Of a stretch of DNA of 58,685 nucleotides, positions 48,801-56,601 are shown piece after piece (position 1 is the stretch's first letter; the number at the start of each line of letters is the position of its first letter). Made by a program: the position numbers and the translations under genes. This DNA comes from an uncultured Prevotellaceae bacterium (lineage in GTDB: Bacteria > Bacteroidota > Bacteroidia > Bacteroidales > Bacteroidaceae), in NCBI GenBank assembly GCA_900318685.1, contig ONLL01000042.1, positions 1-58,685 of the forward strand. Reading direction: 5' to 3'. Below the pieces are notes generated by a model. It had not been told where the DNA came from and searched no databases. It worked only from the letters and a program-made list of their open reading frames with translations.

Positions 48801-48865
48801 ATGATTTTTGATGATGCCACCAATACGCAGGATATGAATACTGCTAGAGATAATAGTCGTTTCAT
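45812..48865 (-). CDS. Large secreted beta-helix protein (Cthe_2159-type), EF-hand/dockerin-like N-terminus
   Basis: 1017 residues, signal peptide MKRLLSLAVFISCVLVASS. Residues about 22-75 are two dockerin-like EF-hand loops (GDVNGDEKISAADVATLVSY and ADVDENGIVDNGDVTALVEI). The rest is a repetitive Gly/Ser/Thr-rich parallel beta-helix with many turns of the form ADGxITISGGxxxI (for example GDITITGGTITLSHSGTMSK and LLIGGGSITIVSTGNDVKAL), matching the carbohydrate-binding Cthe_2159-like family. No type IX tail is seen: it ends VTAKTR. Presumably surface or secreted, binding acidic glycans with calcium; this is from the family, not shown here. Confidence 0.78.
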   Translation of the reverse strand: MKRLLSLAVFISCVLVASSKIIGDVNGDEKISAADVATLVSYLIDDNIQYDSRLADVDENGIVDNGDVTALVEIILGLREAKQLVEDDVDALIIKYTDEGASYQLPEAWMPYVTVAVNGTDVTVTNTNATEEYVTVLSGSCTDGSFIYNGSFKTALILNGLSLTNQRGCCIDIEDGKRVSLQLADGTVNTLADGTAGKAALFCKGHLEISGGGSLTVTGNVKHAISAKEYIEVKKSAGIITIASAQSDGIHAEQYFKMNGGTIVMRDIAGDGIQAEAKLLGDELDGQLIVNGGTIDITLAGDDVAALKSDSLLTIGGGSITIVSTGNDVKALKSKADILVTDGTLSVTQSGGYLVSQVTDADGAVTYDPSYSTAVKADGKITVSGGTVTVSSSADGGRGLNATGRIDIEGGMLDITADGGGGALDLSTAGSSSSTASSYRLYVSLPTTNSGGYQPGGQQSAWKNVYLYDSSNTLVAQLSQQQSFTVNRQTTTFYYYDFGTATTGTYYLQSDNYTSGGGRVYNIRSANISLSLTGSDAFYAISNSYSASGSTRTYTINNVTSTYAGASSATEEGETYKAFCLKSDGDITITGGTITLSHSGTMSKGIKADGSVTISGGVVSDMVVGDYMIVGADPTYSTAIKCNAYSGSDGEVTIVATGSASHGISADATLTITGGTYDITLSGDGATYSGNGDTEGAGSKALKSDADMLLQGGTITINSSARGGKGIKVGDSNVSGASGAHLIIGSATEAGRGPSLTVATTGSYLATESSGGGWGGGPMDEGFVGSCKAVKCMGPVDVYGGTIRLSTKSNGAEGLESKSTITVHGGTLESDTYDDAINAASTITFDGGNVWAHASNNDAIDSNDGTTGIVINNGVVIASGANSPEEGFDCDNAAFVLNGGVVIGTGGSQGGGGSSGGQPTNASQPYVTLSSVSLTSGTYLSLKSSSGSVICSYRIPHTTSSAQVLMSAPQLSSGSNATIVYGSSSISNPDVSLWEGAYTTGATLTGGTSVNVTAKTR

Positions 48866-48894
48866 TGCTCTTCTTATCTATTAAATTCCACCTG

Positions 48895-48922
48895 CAAAAG
48901 TACTAAAAAAAAGGTGAATCAA
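48895..48922 (-). promoter_or_regulatory. Promoter of the beta-helix protein gene
   Basis: Minus strand TACTTTTG (complement of 48895-48902) matches TAnnTTTG; a TTG at 48920-48922 lies 17 bases upstream, slightly short. Confidence 0.55.
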
Positions 48923-48993
48923 GAAAAATATTCAACGAAACGCCCATTTTTCATCACAAACAGGCTTACCTTTGAAGCGAAAAAGTCACATTT

Positions 48994-49075
48994 AATATCA
49001 CAATATCACCACTAATATCACACCATAACCAATTGTGCCAAAGCACATTAACCGCTTGGTGATATTTGTGATATT
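48994..49075. repeat. Long inverted repeat of ATATCAC motifs
   Basis: AATATCACAATATCACC (48994-49010) pairs with GGTGATATTTGTGATATT (49058-49075), 17 bp with one extra base, around a 47-bp loop. A third AATATCAC lies in the loop at 49014. It is about 130 bp upstream of the beta-helix gene and next to array D; it may be a repressor binding region. Confidence 0.5.
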
Positions 49076-49141
49076 AACTTTTGCAAAAACAACAGATGTA
49101 GTCTGTCAGCACTAATGTCATCACAAGGCCAGGAGGTGCTG

Positions 49142-49368
49142 ACTTTGCACACGCCCGTCGCGAACGGAGCGAATGCTAGTTTCGGACGGATGATACGCGC
49201 ATCGCGGACGGATGAAGCGCTCATCCGCAACTAGCAATCGCTCCGTCCGCAACGAGCGATCGCAAAGTTGCACTGCTTTCGAGAGAACGTATCTGAAGCT
49301 CCAAGAGAACGTATCCGAAGCCCTGAGAGAACGTATCTGAAGCCCCGAGAGAACGTATCTCTCCCCCA
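49142..49368. repeat. Array D: degenerate tandem repeats with a 22-bp period
   Basis: Ten units in phase from 49149: 49149, 49171, 49193, 49215, 49237, 49259, 49281, 49303, 49325 and 49347. The last four share GAGAACGTATC-GAAGC and are nearly identical. Earlier units share CGGACGGATG or TCCGCAAC-AGC at the same phase. The 22-mer on the minus strand at 49247-49268 is 18/22 identical to the first unit of array A. Confidence 0.88.
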
Positions 49369-49557
49369 ACAAGTCTCTTTCCACTTTCCTCTCTCCCCTT
49401 TCCACTCTCTCCTTTCTACTATTTCTTTGGCAGCTTCGGAAAAAATTCGTAACTTCGTCCTATTTCTAGGCCCGACTCAGCAACTTGTCTTCTCTCCTAT
49501 TGATATTGATGCTGCTATCGCCAAACGTGGCGAAAGGAATAACAGTCTTCCTCTGCT
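49369..49557. other. Intergenic stretch without a recognisable gene
   Basis: Pyrimidine-rich DNA (CTCTTTCCACTTTCCTCTCT), then ATTCGTAACTTCG, which resembles a degenerate plus-strand -7 box, and a short open frame with no family features. Nothing else is visible. Confidence 0.4.
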
Positions 49558-49754
49558 TTACAATTTAAACGTCGCTCTCATCATGACGGTGCGACCGCAA
49601 AGGCCGTAGTCGTAGGTGTAGGTGTTGATGCCGTCGAAGATGGTGTAGGCGTAGTGGCGCTGGTTCAGGAGGTTGTCGAGTTCGAGGCGGAGGACTAAGC
49701 GTTTCCATTTGTACTGTGCCGAGGCGTTGAAGAGGGACATACGCTTGTATTGAG

Positions 49755-49787
49755 CCCCCTCCTGACCTCCCCCCATAGGGGAGGAAA
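49755..49787. repeat. GC-rich palindromic element inside the barrel gene (single copy type)
   Basis: CCTCCCCCCATAGGGGAGGA, same orientation and sequence as the TolC copies. It encodes ISSPMGGGQEGAQ in the barrel frame. Confidence 0.75.
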
Positions 49788-50480
49788 TTTGGCGGCGCAC
49801 GTGGTCGTAGTCTATGGAGAGGTCGAGGGCGGCGATGGGGAATACGTGGATGGCTCCGCTATGGGTGAAGGAGGTCACGGTGTTGCTCTCGTCGGAGTAG
49901 CGGGATCGCGACCAGCCGTAGCGGATGTCGTAGCGCAGTTCGAGCCACTGGACGGGCGTGACAGAGGCATTGCCGTGGAGGTTGTAGTTGTTCGAGCGCA
50001 CCTTGATGATGTTAGCATTTACGGCCTGCTCACTGTCGCCGAAACCATAAGAGGCATCTGCACCAAGTTTGGTAAAGATAGAAGGGATGTTCTTCGTGGC
50101 GGCTACGGAGAAACTGGTGGAGCGGCTGCGGGTGTCGCGGAGCAGGGTGGTGCTGCTCACGTCGATGCCGCTGACCGACTGCGATGTGAGCGTGTTCTGC
50201 TTGCCCTCGCTGTGGCTAGCGGCGAGGCTCAACGTGAAGTACTGCATGGGAAGCTGCCACTTCCAGTCGCCCGACGTGTGCCACGTGTTCGACTCGCCGA
50301 TGATGCCCGACGAAGTGCGCACCGTGCGGTAGTCCACCTGCATCGGCTCCGTCAGCAGCGTCATCATGTCGCCGATGGAAGTCGTGTAGCCCGTCGAGAA
50401 CGACAGTTTGCTGTTGGCCGAGAAAATGTATCTCGAAGCCGGGGTTGAGGGTCGGCGTGAAGGCCCAGCCGCGAATGGAG

Positions 50481-50560
50481 GCCCCCCTTTCGTCCCCCGA
50501 GGGGGACACGTTACCCTGCTGCGAGTCTATAGTAGCCCCCTCGGGGGCCGAATGGGGGGC
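50481..50560. repeat. GC-rich inverted-repeat element inside the barrel gene
   Basis: The arm GCCCCCCTTTCGTCCCCCGA near 50481 and its approximate reverse complement near 50532-50560 (TCGGGGGCCGAATGGGGGGC) form an 80-bp inverted pair. In frame it gives REAPHSAPEGATIDSQQGNV and SPSGDERGAS. Confidence 0.7.
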
Positions 50561-50695
50561 TTCTCGGTTTGTTTCCACATCATCGTACATTGCTGACACG
50601 CTGACGGGCAGGTTCAGCCGGAACGACTTGCCGATGGGGATTTGGAACGACGAGCCGACGTTCATGCTGAGCGTCGAGGACTGCGCCGTCTGGAG

Positions 50696-50810
50696 CCTCA
50701 CCCCCGACCCCTCTCCGAGTGGAGAGGGGAGTATATAGTCTTGCTGCTGGATATTTGAGGTGGAGAGGTAACTACTCCCCTCGCCCGTTGGAGAGGGGCT
50801 GGGGGTGAGG
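50696..50810. repeat. GC-rich inverted-repeat element inside the barrel gene
   Basis: Arms 50696-50731 (CCTCACCCCCGACCCCTCTC) and 50775-50810 in inverted orientation, 115 bp in total. Translated as LTPSPSPTGEGSSYLS and YILPSPLGEGSGVRLQ. The arm ends match the element at 6677-6894. Confidence 0.75.
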
Positions 50811-51458
50811 CTAAATGTTAGCCTTAGCGTCGGTGTCCGCCTGAACGACACCGACGCATTGACGTGTCGGCGAGTGCCCTTCTCCGTCCTGCCCATCCAG
50901 AACAGGTCGTTGCCCACCTCAAACGAAGATGTCCGGCGACGCTGCTCCACTAAAGAGCCGTTAGCAACCACATCCCCTTCATTCTGCTCAAACTTCCCCT
51001 TGAGGACAAACGTCTCGCTGAGATACACGCGGTCGGCGTTCTTCAGGTAGTTCACCGACAGCTTCGGCAAATGAATCTTCGTCAGCGGCGATGTCTGTTC
51101 GCTTACAGTTACGTAGTCGCCTGTGCCAGTCAGATACGTGCTGCTCTGGCTGATGTCGTGCGTGCCGCGGTGGTAGCTGTAGTCGGCATTCACCTTCATG
51201 GTCGTGAACGAGTCCGTGCGCAGGATGCCGTTGAGCGTTGCCATACCGTTGCGCTGGTAGAGGTATTCGCCCTGCGGAGGCGCACCGCCGTCGAAGCCGC
51301 CAAACAGGCTGGTGGCGGGTGTCGTCACGTCCGAACCGCCGAAGTGGTCTATCATGTCCGCCCGTGCGAAACTCTTGTAGTTACCACCCTTCACCGAGCA
51401 GATGGTCTGGAACTTGTTCGTGAACATCATGCCCGTCAGGCCAATAAGACCCTGAAAA

Positions 51459-51556
51459 GCCTCCCCAAGCCCCTCCGAAGGAGGGGATGTTTGATTAGAT
51501 ATTGAGGCAGAATTAGGTAACTCAACATCCCTCCCTTGGGGAGGGCTTGGGTGGGC
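51459..51556. repeat. GC-rich inverted-repeat element inside the barrel gene
   Basis: Arms 51459-51490 (CTCCCCAAGCCCCTCCGAAG) and 51525-51556 are inverted copies, 98 bp in total. Translated as AHPSPPQGRDVELPNSAS and NQTSPPSEGLGEAFQG. Confidence 0.75.
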
Positions 51557-52282
51557 TTGCATCCCTACTCCAATTTCCTCCTGTCCGAACGGCTTGAACT
51601 TCGCCTTGTTCGACAGTTTGATGTTCATCGACACCTCATTGCTCGGCACGTCGCGCTCCACCCGTCGGCTGTGGTGGTTGCGCACTATCTCCACCTGCGT
51701 CACGTAGTCCGCCGGGATGTTCCTCGTGGCCAGGTTGTACTTGCCGCCCAGCAGGTCCATGCCCTCGATATTGAACTGCGAGATGGGCTTGCCCATGTAG
51801 CTGATGCCGCCGTTCTTCGACACGTCCACGCCCGGCAGCCGCTTCAGTCCGTCCTCCAGCGTCACGTCGCCCTTGCCCAGAAACGATGCCAGGTTATGGC
51901 TCAGCGTGTCGCCCTTCTGCCGCAGCGGGTCAGGCTTCACCGTCACCTCCTTCAGGCTGATGCTCTTCGGAGTGAGAATCATGTCCAACTTAGAAACCTT
52001 ATCCCTTAGCGTCACACGTTCCGACTCCTTCTCATAGCTGATATGGGTGAACTGTAGCGATACCTCACCCATCGGCGCACTCTTGACCTCCAGGCTATAC
52101 TCGCCCTTCGCATTCGTGCTGGTGAACGCCAGCGTCTTGGTGCCGCTCACCAATTTCACAATCACGTCACTCACGGGCTTCTGCTGCAGGTCTATCACCC
52201 GTCCCGTCACTTTCACCTGTGCCGATGCCGACGCTGTCAGCACCACATATAATATAATGTATAGGAGTCGTTTCATTCCTTT

Positions 52283-53164
52283 TTACTTCAATTCCAGCGG
52301 TTGATACATGTGTGCCTTATTATTCACATACACGTTGTTGACAAGTATTCCCTCGGTGTCGTGGGTGACGTCGGCGGTACTGAGGTCGCCAACGTAATAC
52401 TTGGGATTCTTCAAGTAGAGTCTGTTGCCAAATGTCCTGATGCGGTTCTTGATAAGCTTCGCCTCAGTAGTCTTCACGGTGATGGCATTCGTCTCGTAAT
52501 AGATTGGCGAGGCTTTGCGCTGAATGTCGGCAATCGTGAAGCGGTGGATGCCGTCAGCCTCTGCTTCGAGTATCAGTCCTGGCAGTCCGCATAGTTTCCA
52601 CGGCCCTGCCGACGTGGGGATGTCCTCGCTGTAGTGCACCGTCCACTTCCTTCCGTGCAACTGACACGTGGCCGTCTTGCACAGGTAGCCGCCGACGGTC
52701 AGCGTATCATCGCTGAGCGTCCACTTGACGGGTTTTCGCTCTTCGCACGTCTCGTATGGAGTCGGCACGATGGCGTCGCGTACCGTCACCTTGCCGTCTG
52801 GGTAGTTCGTCAACACCTCGGGCATAAAGCAGAACGACTCTGCCCTCAGCATAGGCAGTTCGTCGGGCGTAAAATAGTCATAGCCCTCCGTATCTTCGCG
52901 GAACTTCCGATAGGGATAGCTGCGCGTACAATGCTGCCCCACCTGCAGGCATACCTTCATCTTGTCCGTCACCGCCTTGCCGTCCGCATCCTGCGTCTGA
53001 CACCCGTAGTCGTACACCGCCACGAGGCTCGACGTGTCGATGCTGTCTTGATGGATTTTGGCTGCAATCATCGCTGCCATCATGGCATCTAAGCCATCAT
53101 CCTGCTGTGCCTGCGCTCCTATCGTCAGCGCGAGGGCCATCATGGTTACTAAAATCTTTTTCAT
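52283..53164 (-). CDS. GLPGLI family protein, alpha type, copy 2
   Basis: 293 residues, signal peptide MKKILVTMMALALTIGAQAQ. The family name motif appears as SAGPWKLCGLPGLILEAE; before it come LCKTATCQLHGRKWTVHYSE. The C-terminus is HMYQPLELK. Nearly identical to the gene at 54865-55755, including QDDGLDAMMAAMIAAK and CLQVGQHCTRSYPYRKFRED. GLPGLI proteins are exported and of unknown function; they often sit next to outer-membrane barrel genes as here. Seven or more cysteines suggest disulfides. 3 bp from the beta-type gene upstream. Confidence 0.87.
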   Translation of the reverse strand: MKKILVTMMALALTIGAQAQQDDGLDAMMAAMIAAKIHQDSIDTSSLVAVYDYGCQTQDADGKAVTDKMKVCLQVGQHCTRSYPYRKFREDTEGYDYFTPDELPMLRAESFCFMPEVLTNYPDGKVTVRDAIVPTPYETCEERKPVKWTLSDDTLTVGGYLCKTATCQLHGRKWTVHYSEDIPTSAGPWKLCGLPGLILEAEADGIHRFTIADIQRKASPIYYETNAITVKTTEAKLIKNRIRTFGNRLYLKNPKYYVGDLSTADVTHDTEGILVNNVYVNNKAHMYQPLELK

Positions 53165-53167
53165 TGT

Positions 53168-53983
53168 TTACTCCAGTTCCAACGGTTGATACACATGGCT
53201 CTTCTTTAGAATCATCATGTGTGAGTTCATACCAACATAATAGATAGTACCATTAAGGTTAATCTCTCCTACGTCGTCAGCATTGTCCTGTACATAGTAG
53301 GTTGGTTCTTTGACATAGCGTGGACTGCTCAAAATACGCTTCTTAAAATCCATCAACTTCTTACGGCTCAGTTTCTGGTACTCAGGATTACCAATCATAT
53401 TGATGTCAATGACTTCGTTCTTCGTTCCGTACAACTCGAAGCAGTGGATGCCCTCGCTGTCTTCAGCCTTCACAATCAGCCCCGGCAGTCCGCGCAGCTT
53501 CCACGGGCCAGCCGACGAGGGCATTTCCTCGGTGTACCATGCCGTCCATTGCTTGCCGTAGAGCTTGCCCGTGGCACGATGGCAGAGCAGTCCGCTGATG
53601 GTCAGCGTGTCCTCCGTCAGCGTCCAGTCAATCTTAGCCATCGGCTCATGAGTCTCGTAGCGATAGGGGTAGATGGGCTCCACGGCCACGACCTCCGACC
53701 TCTCCACGTCGGTCAGCACGTTCTGTTGGTGCATGGAGAATGCGTTTGTCATTTCCGGGCCAGGCCTGCCGTCCTTGTTGTAGGCAAGTACGGTGGTGCA
53801 ATACGTGGCACGGGTGCCCACCAACAGAGCCAATCGCAGCGAGTCCGTGACGTTCTGCCCCTCGTCGTCCTGCGTCTGAATGGTGTAGTTGTAGAAGGCT
53901 ACAAACTGTGTTGAGTCGATTCTCTCGGCCTGCGCTGCTATCGTCAGCGCGAAGGCCATCATGGTTACTAAAATCTTTTGCAT
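53168..53983 (-). CDS. GLPGLI family protein, beta type, copy 2
   Basis: 271 residues, signal peptide MQKILVTMMAFALTIAAQA. Core motif SAGPWKLRGLPGLIVKAEDS, preceded by LCHRATGKLYGKQWTAWYTE; C-terminus HVYQPLELE. Close to identical with 55759-56568 (RIDSTQFVAFYNYTIQTQDD, VTDSLRLALLVGTRATYC). With the alpha gene downstream it forms a two-gene block that is repeated at 54865-56568. Confidence 0.87.
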   Translation of the reverse strand: MQKILVTMMAFALTIAAQAERIDSTQFVAFYNYTIQTQDDEGQNVTDSLRLALLVGTRATYCTTVLAYNKDGRPGPEMTNAFSMHQQNVLTDVERSEVVAVEPIYPYRYETHEPMAKIDWTLTEDTLTISGLLCHRATGKLYGKQWTAWYTEEMPSSAGPWKLRGLPGLIVKAEDSEGIHCFELYGTKNEVIDINMIGNPEYQKLSRKKLMDFKKRILSSPRYVKEPTYYVQDNADDVGEINLNGTIYYVGMNSHMMILKKSHVYQPLELE

Positions 53984-54026
53984 AGTTCTTGATGTTTTAT
54001 GGGGTTATTACTTCTTCTTTGGGTTC

Positions 54027-54860
54027 TTACTCGCAGACTTCCAACGGTTGATACACGTGCGCCTTCGTCAGCAGGGGACGGCCATTGGCAAAGACGAGCT
54101 GCTGGCCATCGTGGTTGAGCACATCCATATTGTTGATACTTCCGCCGAGGTCGGGCACATAGTAGGTGGGATTCTTGGCATACTGACGGTTGCCGTATAT
54201 CTCGTTGCGGTGCTTTAGCAGTTTGGCGTACTTCATCCGCTGCACGTCGGGGCAATGCTCCGGGGCGGTGATGGATGATGCCTCTTTTCTCAGTTCCGTG
54301 AGGCAGAACGTGTGCGCCTCGCTCTCGGCCTTTACTATCAGTCCCGGCAGACCACGCAGCCGCCACGGCCCTGCTGATGATGGAATCTCCTCGGTATAGC
54401 ATACCGTCCACGCCACACCACGGAACTTGCAAGTGGCCGTCTGGCAATAGTAGCCGCTCACGGTCAGCGTGTCATTGGTGAGCGTCCACACAATGTCGGG
54501 TGTCGGCTCGTAGCCCTCATAGTCGTGCGGGAAGATGAACTCGCGTACAGTGGTCTGCCCTTCCGGGTAGCCCGTCCACACCGTCGGCATGTGTAGCATC
54601 GCCTCCTGAAATTCCATTGCAGCGTCCGCAGAAGTAATCTCGTCAGTCCGTTGATAAGCGGATAACGGCATCGACTTCGTCACCGTCCGTCCCACCTGCA
54701 CTGCCAGTTGCATCCTGTCCGTGACGGGTGTCCCCTCCGCGTCCTGCGTCCTGCATTCGTAGTCGTACACCGCCACGAACTGCGCCGTATCGATCGCTTC
54801 TTGCGCCTGCGCTGCTATCGTCAGCGCGAGGGCCATCATGGTTGCTAAAATCTTTCGCAT
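54027..54860 (-). CDS. GLPGLI family protein, gamma type (single copy)
   Basis: 277 residues, signal peptide MRKILATMMALALTIAAQAQ. Motif SAGPWRLRGLPGLIVKAESE, preceded by YYCQTATCKFRGVAWTVCYT; C-terminus HVYQPLEVCE. It lies between the two beta-alpha blocks and has no near-identical partner, so it is probably the spacer around which the block was duplicated. Confidence 0.86.
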   Translation of the reverse strand: MRKILATMMALALTIAAQAQEAIDTAQFVAVYDYECRTQDAEGTPVTDRMQLAVQVGRTVTKSMPLSAYQRTDEITSADAAMEFQEAMLHMPTVWTGYPEGQTTVREFIFPHDYEGYEPTPDIVWTLTNDTLTVSGYYCQTATCKFRGVAWTVCYTEEIPSSAGPWRLRGLPGLIVKAESEAHTFCLTELRKEASSITAPEHCPDVQRMKYAKLLKHRNEIYGNRQYAKNPTYYVPDLGGSINNMDVLNHDGQQLVFANGRPLLTKAHVYQPLEVCE

Positions 54861-54864
54861 AGGC

Positions 54865-55755
54865 TTACTTCAGTTCTAATGGCTGATACACGTGCGTCTT
54901 ATCATTTACAAACACATTATTGATAATCATGCCCTCGTTAGTAGAGGTAACGTCAGCAGTTCGGTTCAGATTAACAGTGATATAGTAATATGGATTCTTG
55001 GGATAGAGCCTGTTGCCGAACGTCTTGATGCGGTTCTTTATCAGTTTCTCCTCAGACGTTTTCGAGGTGATGGCGTTGGTCTCAGAATAAATGGGCGAGG
55101 CAATGCGCTGGAGGCTGACAAGTGTGAAACGGTGGATGCCGCCGTCGGCCTCTGCTTTGAGAATCAGCCCCGGCAGTCCGCAGAGTTTCCAAGGGCCTGC
55201 CGACGTGGGGATGTCCTCGCTGTAGAGTGCCGTCCACTTCCTCCCGTGCAGCTGGCAGGTGGCAAACTTGCACAGGAATCCTGCAACCGTCAGCGTGTCG
55301 TCACTCAGTTCCCAGTTGATGGGCTTCCGCTCCTCCTGTGTCTCGTAGATGGTGGGAGGGATGGCATCGCGCACCGTCACCTTCCCCTCGGGGTAGTCAG
55401 TCCACACTTCGGGCATGAAGCAGTACCCTTCAGATTTTAGTAGAGGAAGTTCTTCGAGTGTCATGTAGTCATAGCCCTCCGTATCTTCGCGGAACTTCCG
55501 ATAGGGATAGCTGCGTGTGCAGTGCTGTCCTACCTGTAGGCACACCTTCATCCTGTCCGTCACCGCCTTGCCCTCCGCGTCCTGTGTCTGACATTCGTAG
55601 TCGTATACCGCCACGAGGCTCGACGTGTCGATACTGTCCTGATGGATTTTGGCCGCAATCATCGCTGCCAACATGGCATCTAAGCCGTCATCCTGCTGCG
55701 CCTGCGCTGCTATCGTCAGCGCGAGGACCATCATTGTCACTAAAATCTTTTTCAT
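54865..55755 (-). CDS. GLPGLI family protein, alpha type, copy 1
   Basis: 296 residues, signal peptide MKKILVTMMVLALTIAAQAQ. Motif SAGPWKLCGLPGLILKAEAD, preceded by LCKFATCQLHGRKWTALYSE; C-terminus HVYQPLELK. Shares long identical stretches with 52283-53164, such as AAMIAAKIHQDSIDTSSLVA. Differences concentrate in the last third, for example TVNLNRTADVTSTNEGM. Confidence 0.87.
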   Translation of the reverse strand: MKKILVTMMVLALTIAAQAQQDDGLDAMLAAMIAAKIHQDSIDTSSLVAVYDYECQTQDAEGKAVTDRMKVCLQVGQHCTRSYPYRKFREDTEGYDYMTLEELPLLKSEGYCFMPEVWTDYPEGKVTVRDAIPPTIYETQEERKPINWELSDDTLTVAGFLCKFATCQLHGRKWTALYSEDIPTSAGPWKLCGLPGLILKAEADGGIHRFTLVSLQRIASPIYSETNAITSKTSEEKLIKNRIKTFGNRLYPKNPYYYITVNLNRTADVTSTNEGMIINNVFVNDKTHVYQPLELK

Positions 55756-55758
55756 AGT

Positions 55759-56568
55759 TTATTCCAGTTCCAACGGTTGATACACATGGCTTTTCTGAAG
55801 GACAAGCATGTGGTTGGCAGAATAGTAGACGACACCATTGACTCTCATCTCGCCAAAATCGTCTGGTTCTTCCGCCACATAGTACGTTGGCTCCTTGGGG
55901 TAGCGGGCATTGCCCAGCGTCTTTTTCTTGAACTCCATCAGCTTCTTGCGGCTTAACCGTTGATATTCGGGATTGTCTATAGTCCCAATGCCCTTCACCA
56001 CGTTCTTTGTCTCATAGAGGGTGAAGCAATGGATGCCCTCGCTGTCCTCAGCCTTCACAATCAGCCCCGGCAATCCGCGCAGCTTCCACGGGCCAGCCGA
56101 CGAGGGCATTTCCTCGGTGTACCACGCCGTCCACTGCTTGCCGTAGAGCTTGCCCGTGGCACGATGGCAGGGCAGTCCGCTGATGGTCAGCGTGTCCTCC
56201 GTCAGCGTCCAGTCCACTTTCGCCAATGGTTCTTTAGACAGGTAGCGGTAAGGATAAATTGGTTCGAGGGCAACGACTTCCGATTTCTCCACGTCGGTCA
56301 ACACGTCCTGATGATGCATGATAAAGGCATTCATCATTTCTGGACTTGGCCGTCCATCACGGTTGTAGGTCAATGCCATCATACAATACGTGGCACGTGT
56401 GCCCACCAGCAGAGCCAGCCGTATCGAGTCCGTGACGTTCTGCCCCTCGTCGTCCTGCGTCTGAATGGTGTAATTATAGAATGCTACAAACTGGGTTGAA
56501 TCGATTCTCTCGGCCTGCGCTCCTATCGTCAGCGCAAGGGTCATCATGGTTGCTAAAATCTTTTTCAT
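55759..56568 (-). CDS. GLPGLI family protein, beta type, copy 1
   Basis: 269 residues, signal peptide MKKILATMMTLALTIGAQA. Motif SAGPWKLRGLPGLIVKAEDS; C-terminus HVYQPLELE. Very similar to 53168-53983 but with LPCHRATGKL in place of LLCHRATGKL and a two-residue shorter loop near the end. 3 bp separate it from the alpha gene downstream, the same spacing as in the second block. Confidence 0.87.
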   Translation of the reverse strand: MKKILATMMTLALTIGAQAERIDSTQFVAFYNYTIQTQDDEGQNVTDSIRLALLVGTRATYCMMALTYNRDGRPSPEMMNAFIMHHQDVLTDVEKSEVVALEPIYPYRYLSKEPLAKVDWTLTEDTLTISGLPCHRATGKLYGKQWTAWYTEEMPSSAGPWKLRGLPGLIVKAEDSEGIHCFTLYETKNVVKGIGTIDNPEYQRLSRKKLMEFKKKTLGNARYPKEPTYYVAEEPDDFGEMRVNGVVYYSANHMLVLQKSHVYQPLELE

Positions 56569-56601
56569 GTTGCTAATTATTTAAGTTGTTATAATCATGT
56601 T

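Larger units (their letters stand above)
49558..52276 (-). pseudogene. Outer-membrane beta-barrel protein with carboxypeptidase-regulatory-like domain, frameshifted
   Basis: Signal MKRLLYIILYVVLTASASA, a CarboxypepD_reg-like Ig fold (VKVTGRVIDLQQKPVSDVIV), a TonB-receptor plug-like region (GVDVSKNGGISYMGKPISQF, NIEGMDLLGGKYNLATRNIP) and a long beta-barrel ending VLRLELDNLLNQRHYAYTIF and FKL. Near 50425-50432 the frame changes: after LNPGFEI the coding sequence continues as IFSANSKLSFSTGYTTSIGD in another frame, down to 49558. One extra or two missing bases explain it. Four GC-rich palindromic inserts are translated in frame inside it. The gene is last in the GLPGLI cluster and would otherwise encode about 900 residues. 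Confidence 0.8.

Noticed and set aside
49268-49609. Small plus-strand ORF containing PIDIDAAIAKRGERN
   Set aside because: It overlaps array D and the end of the barrel gene, with no ribosome-binding site and no recognisable family.
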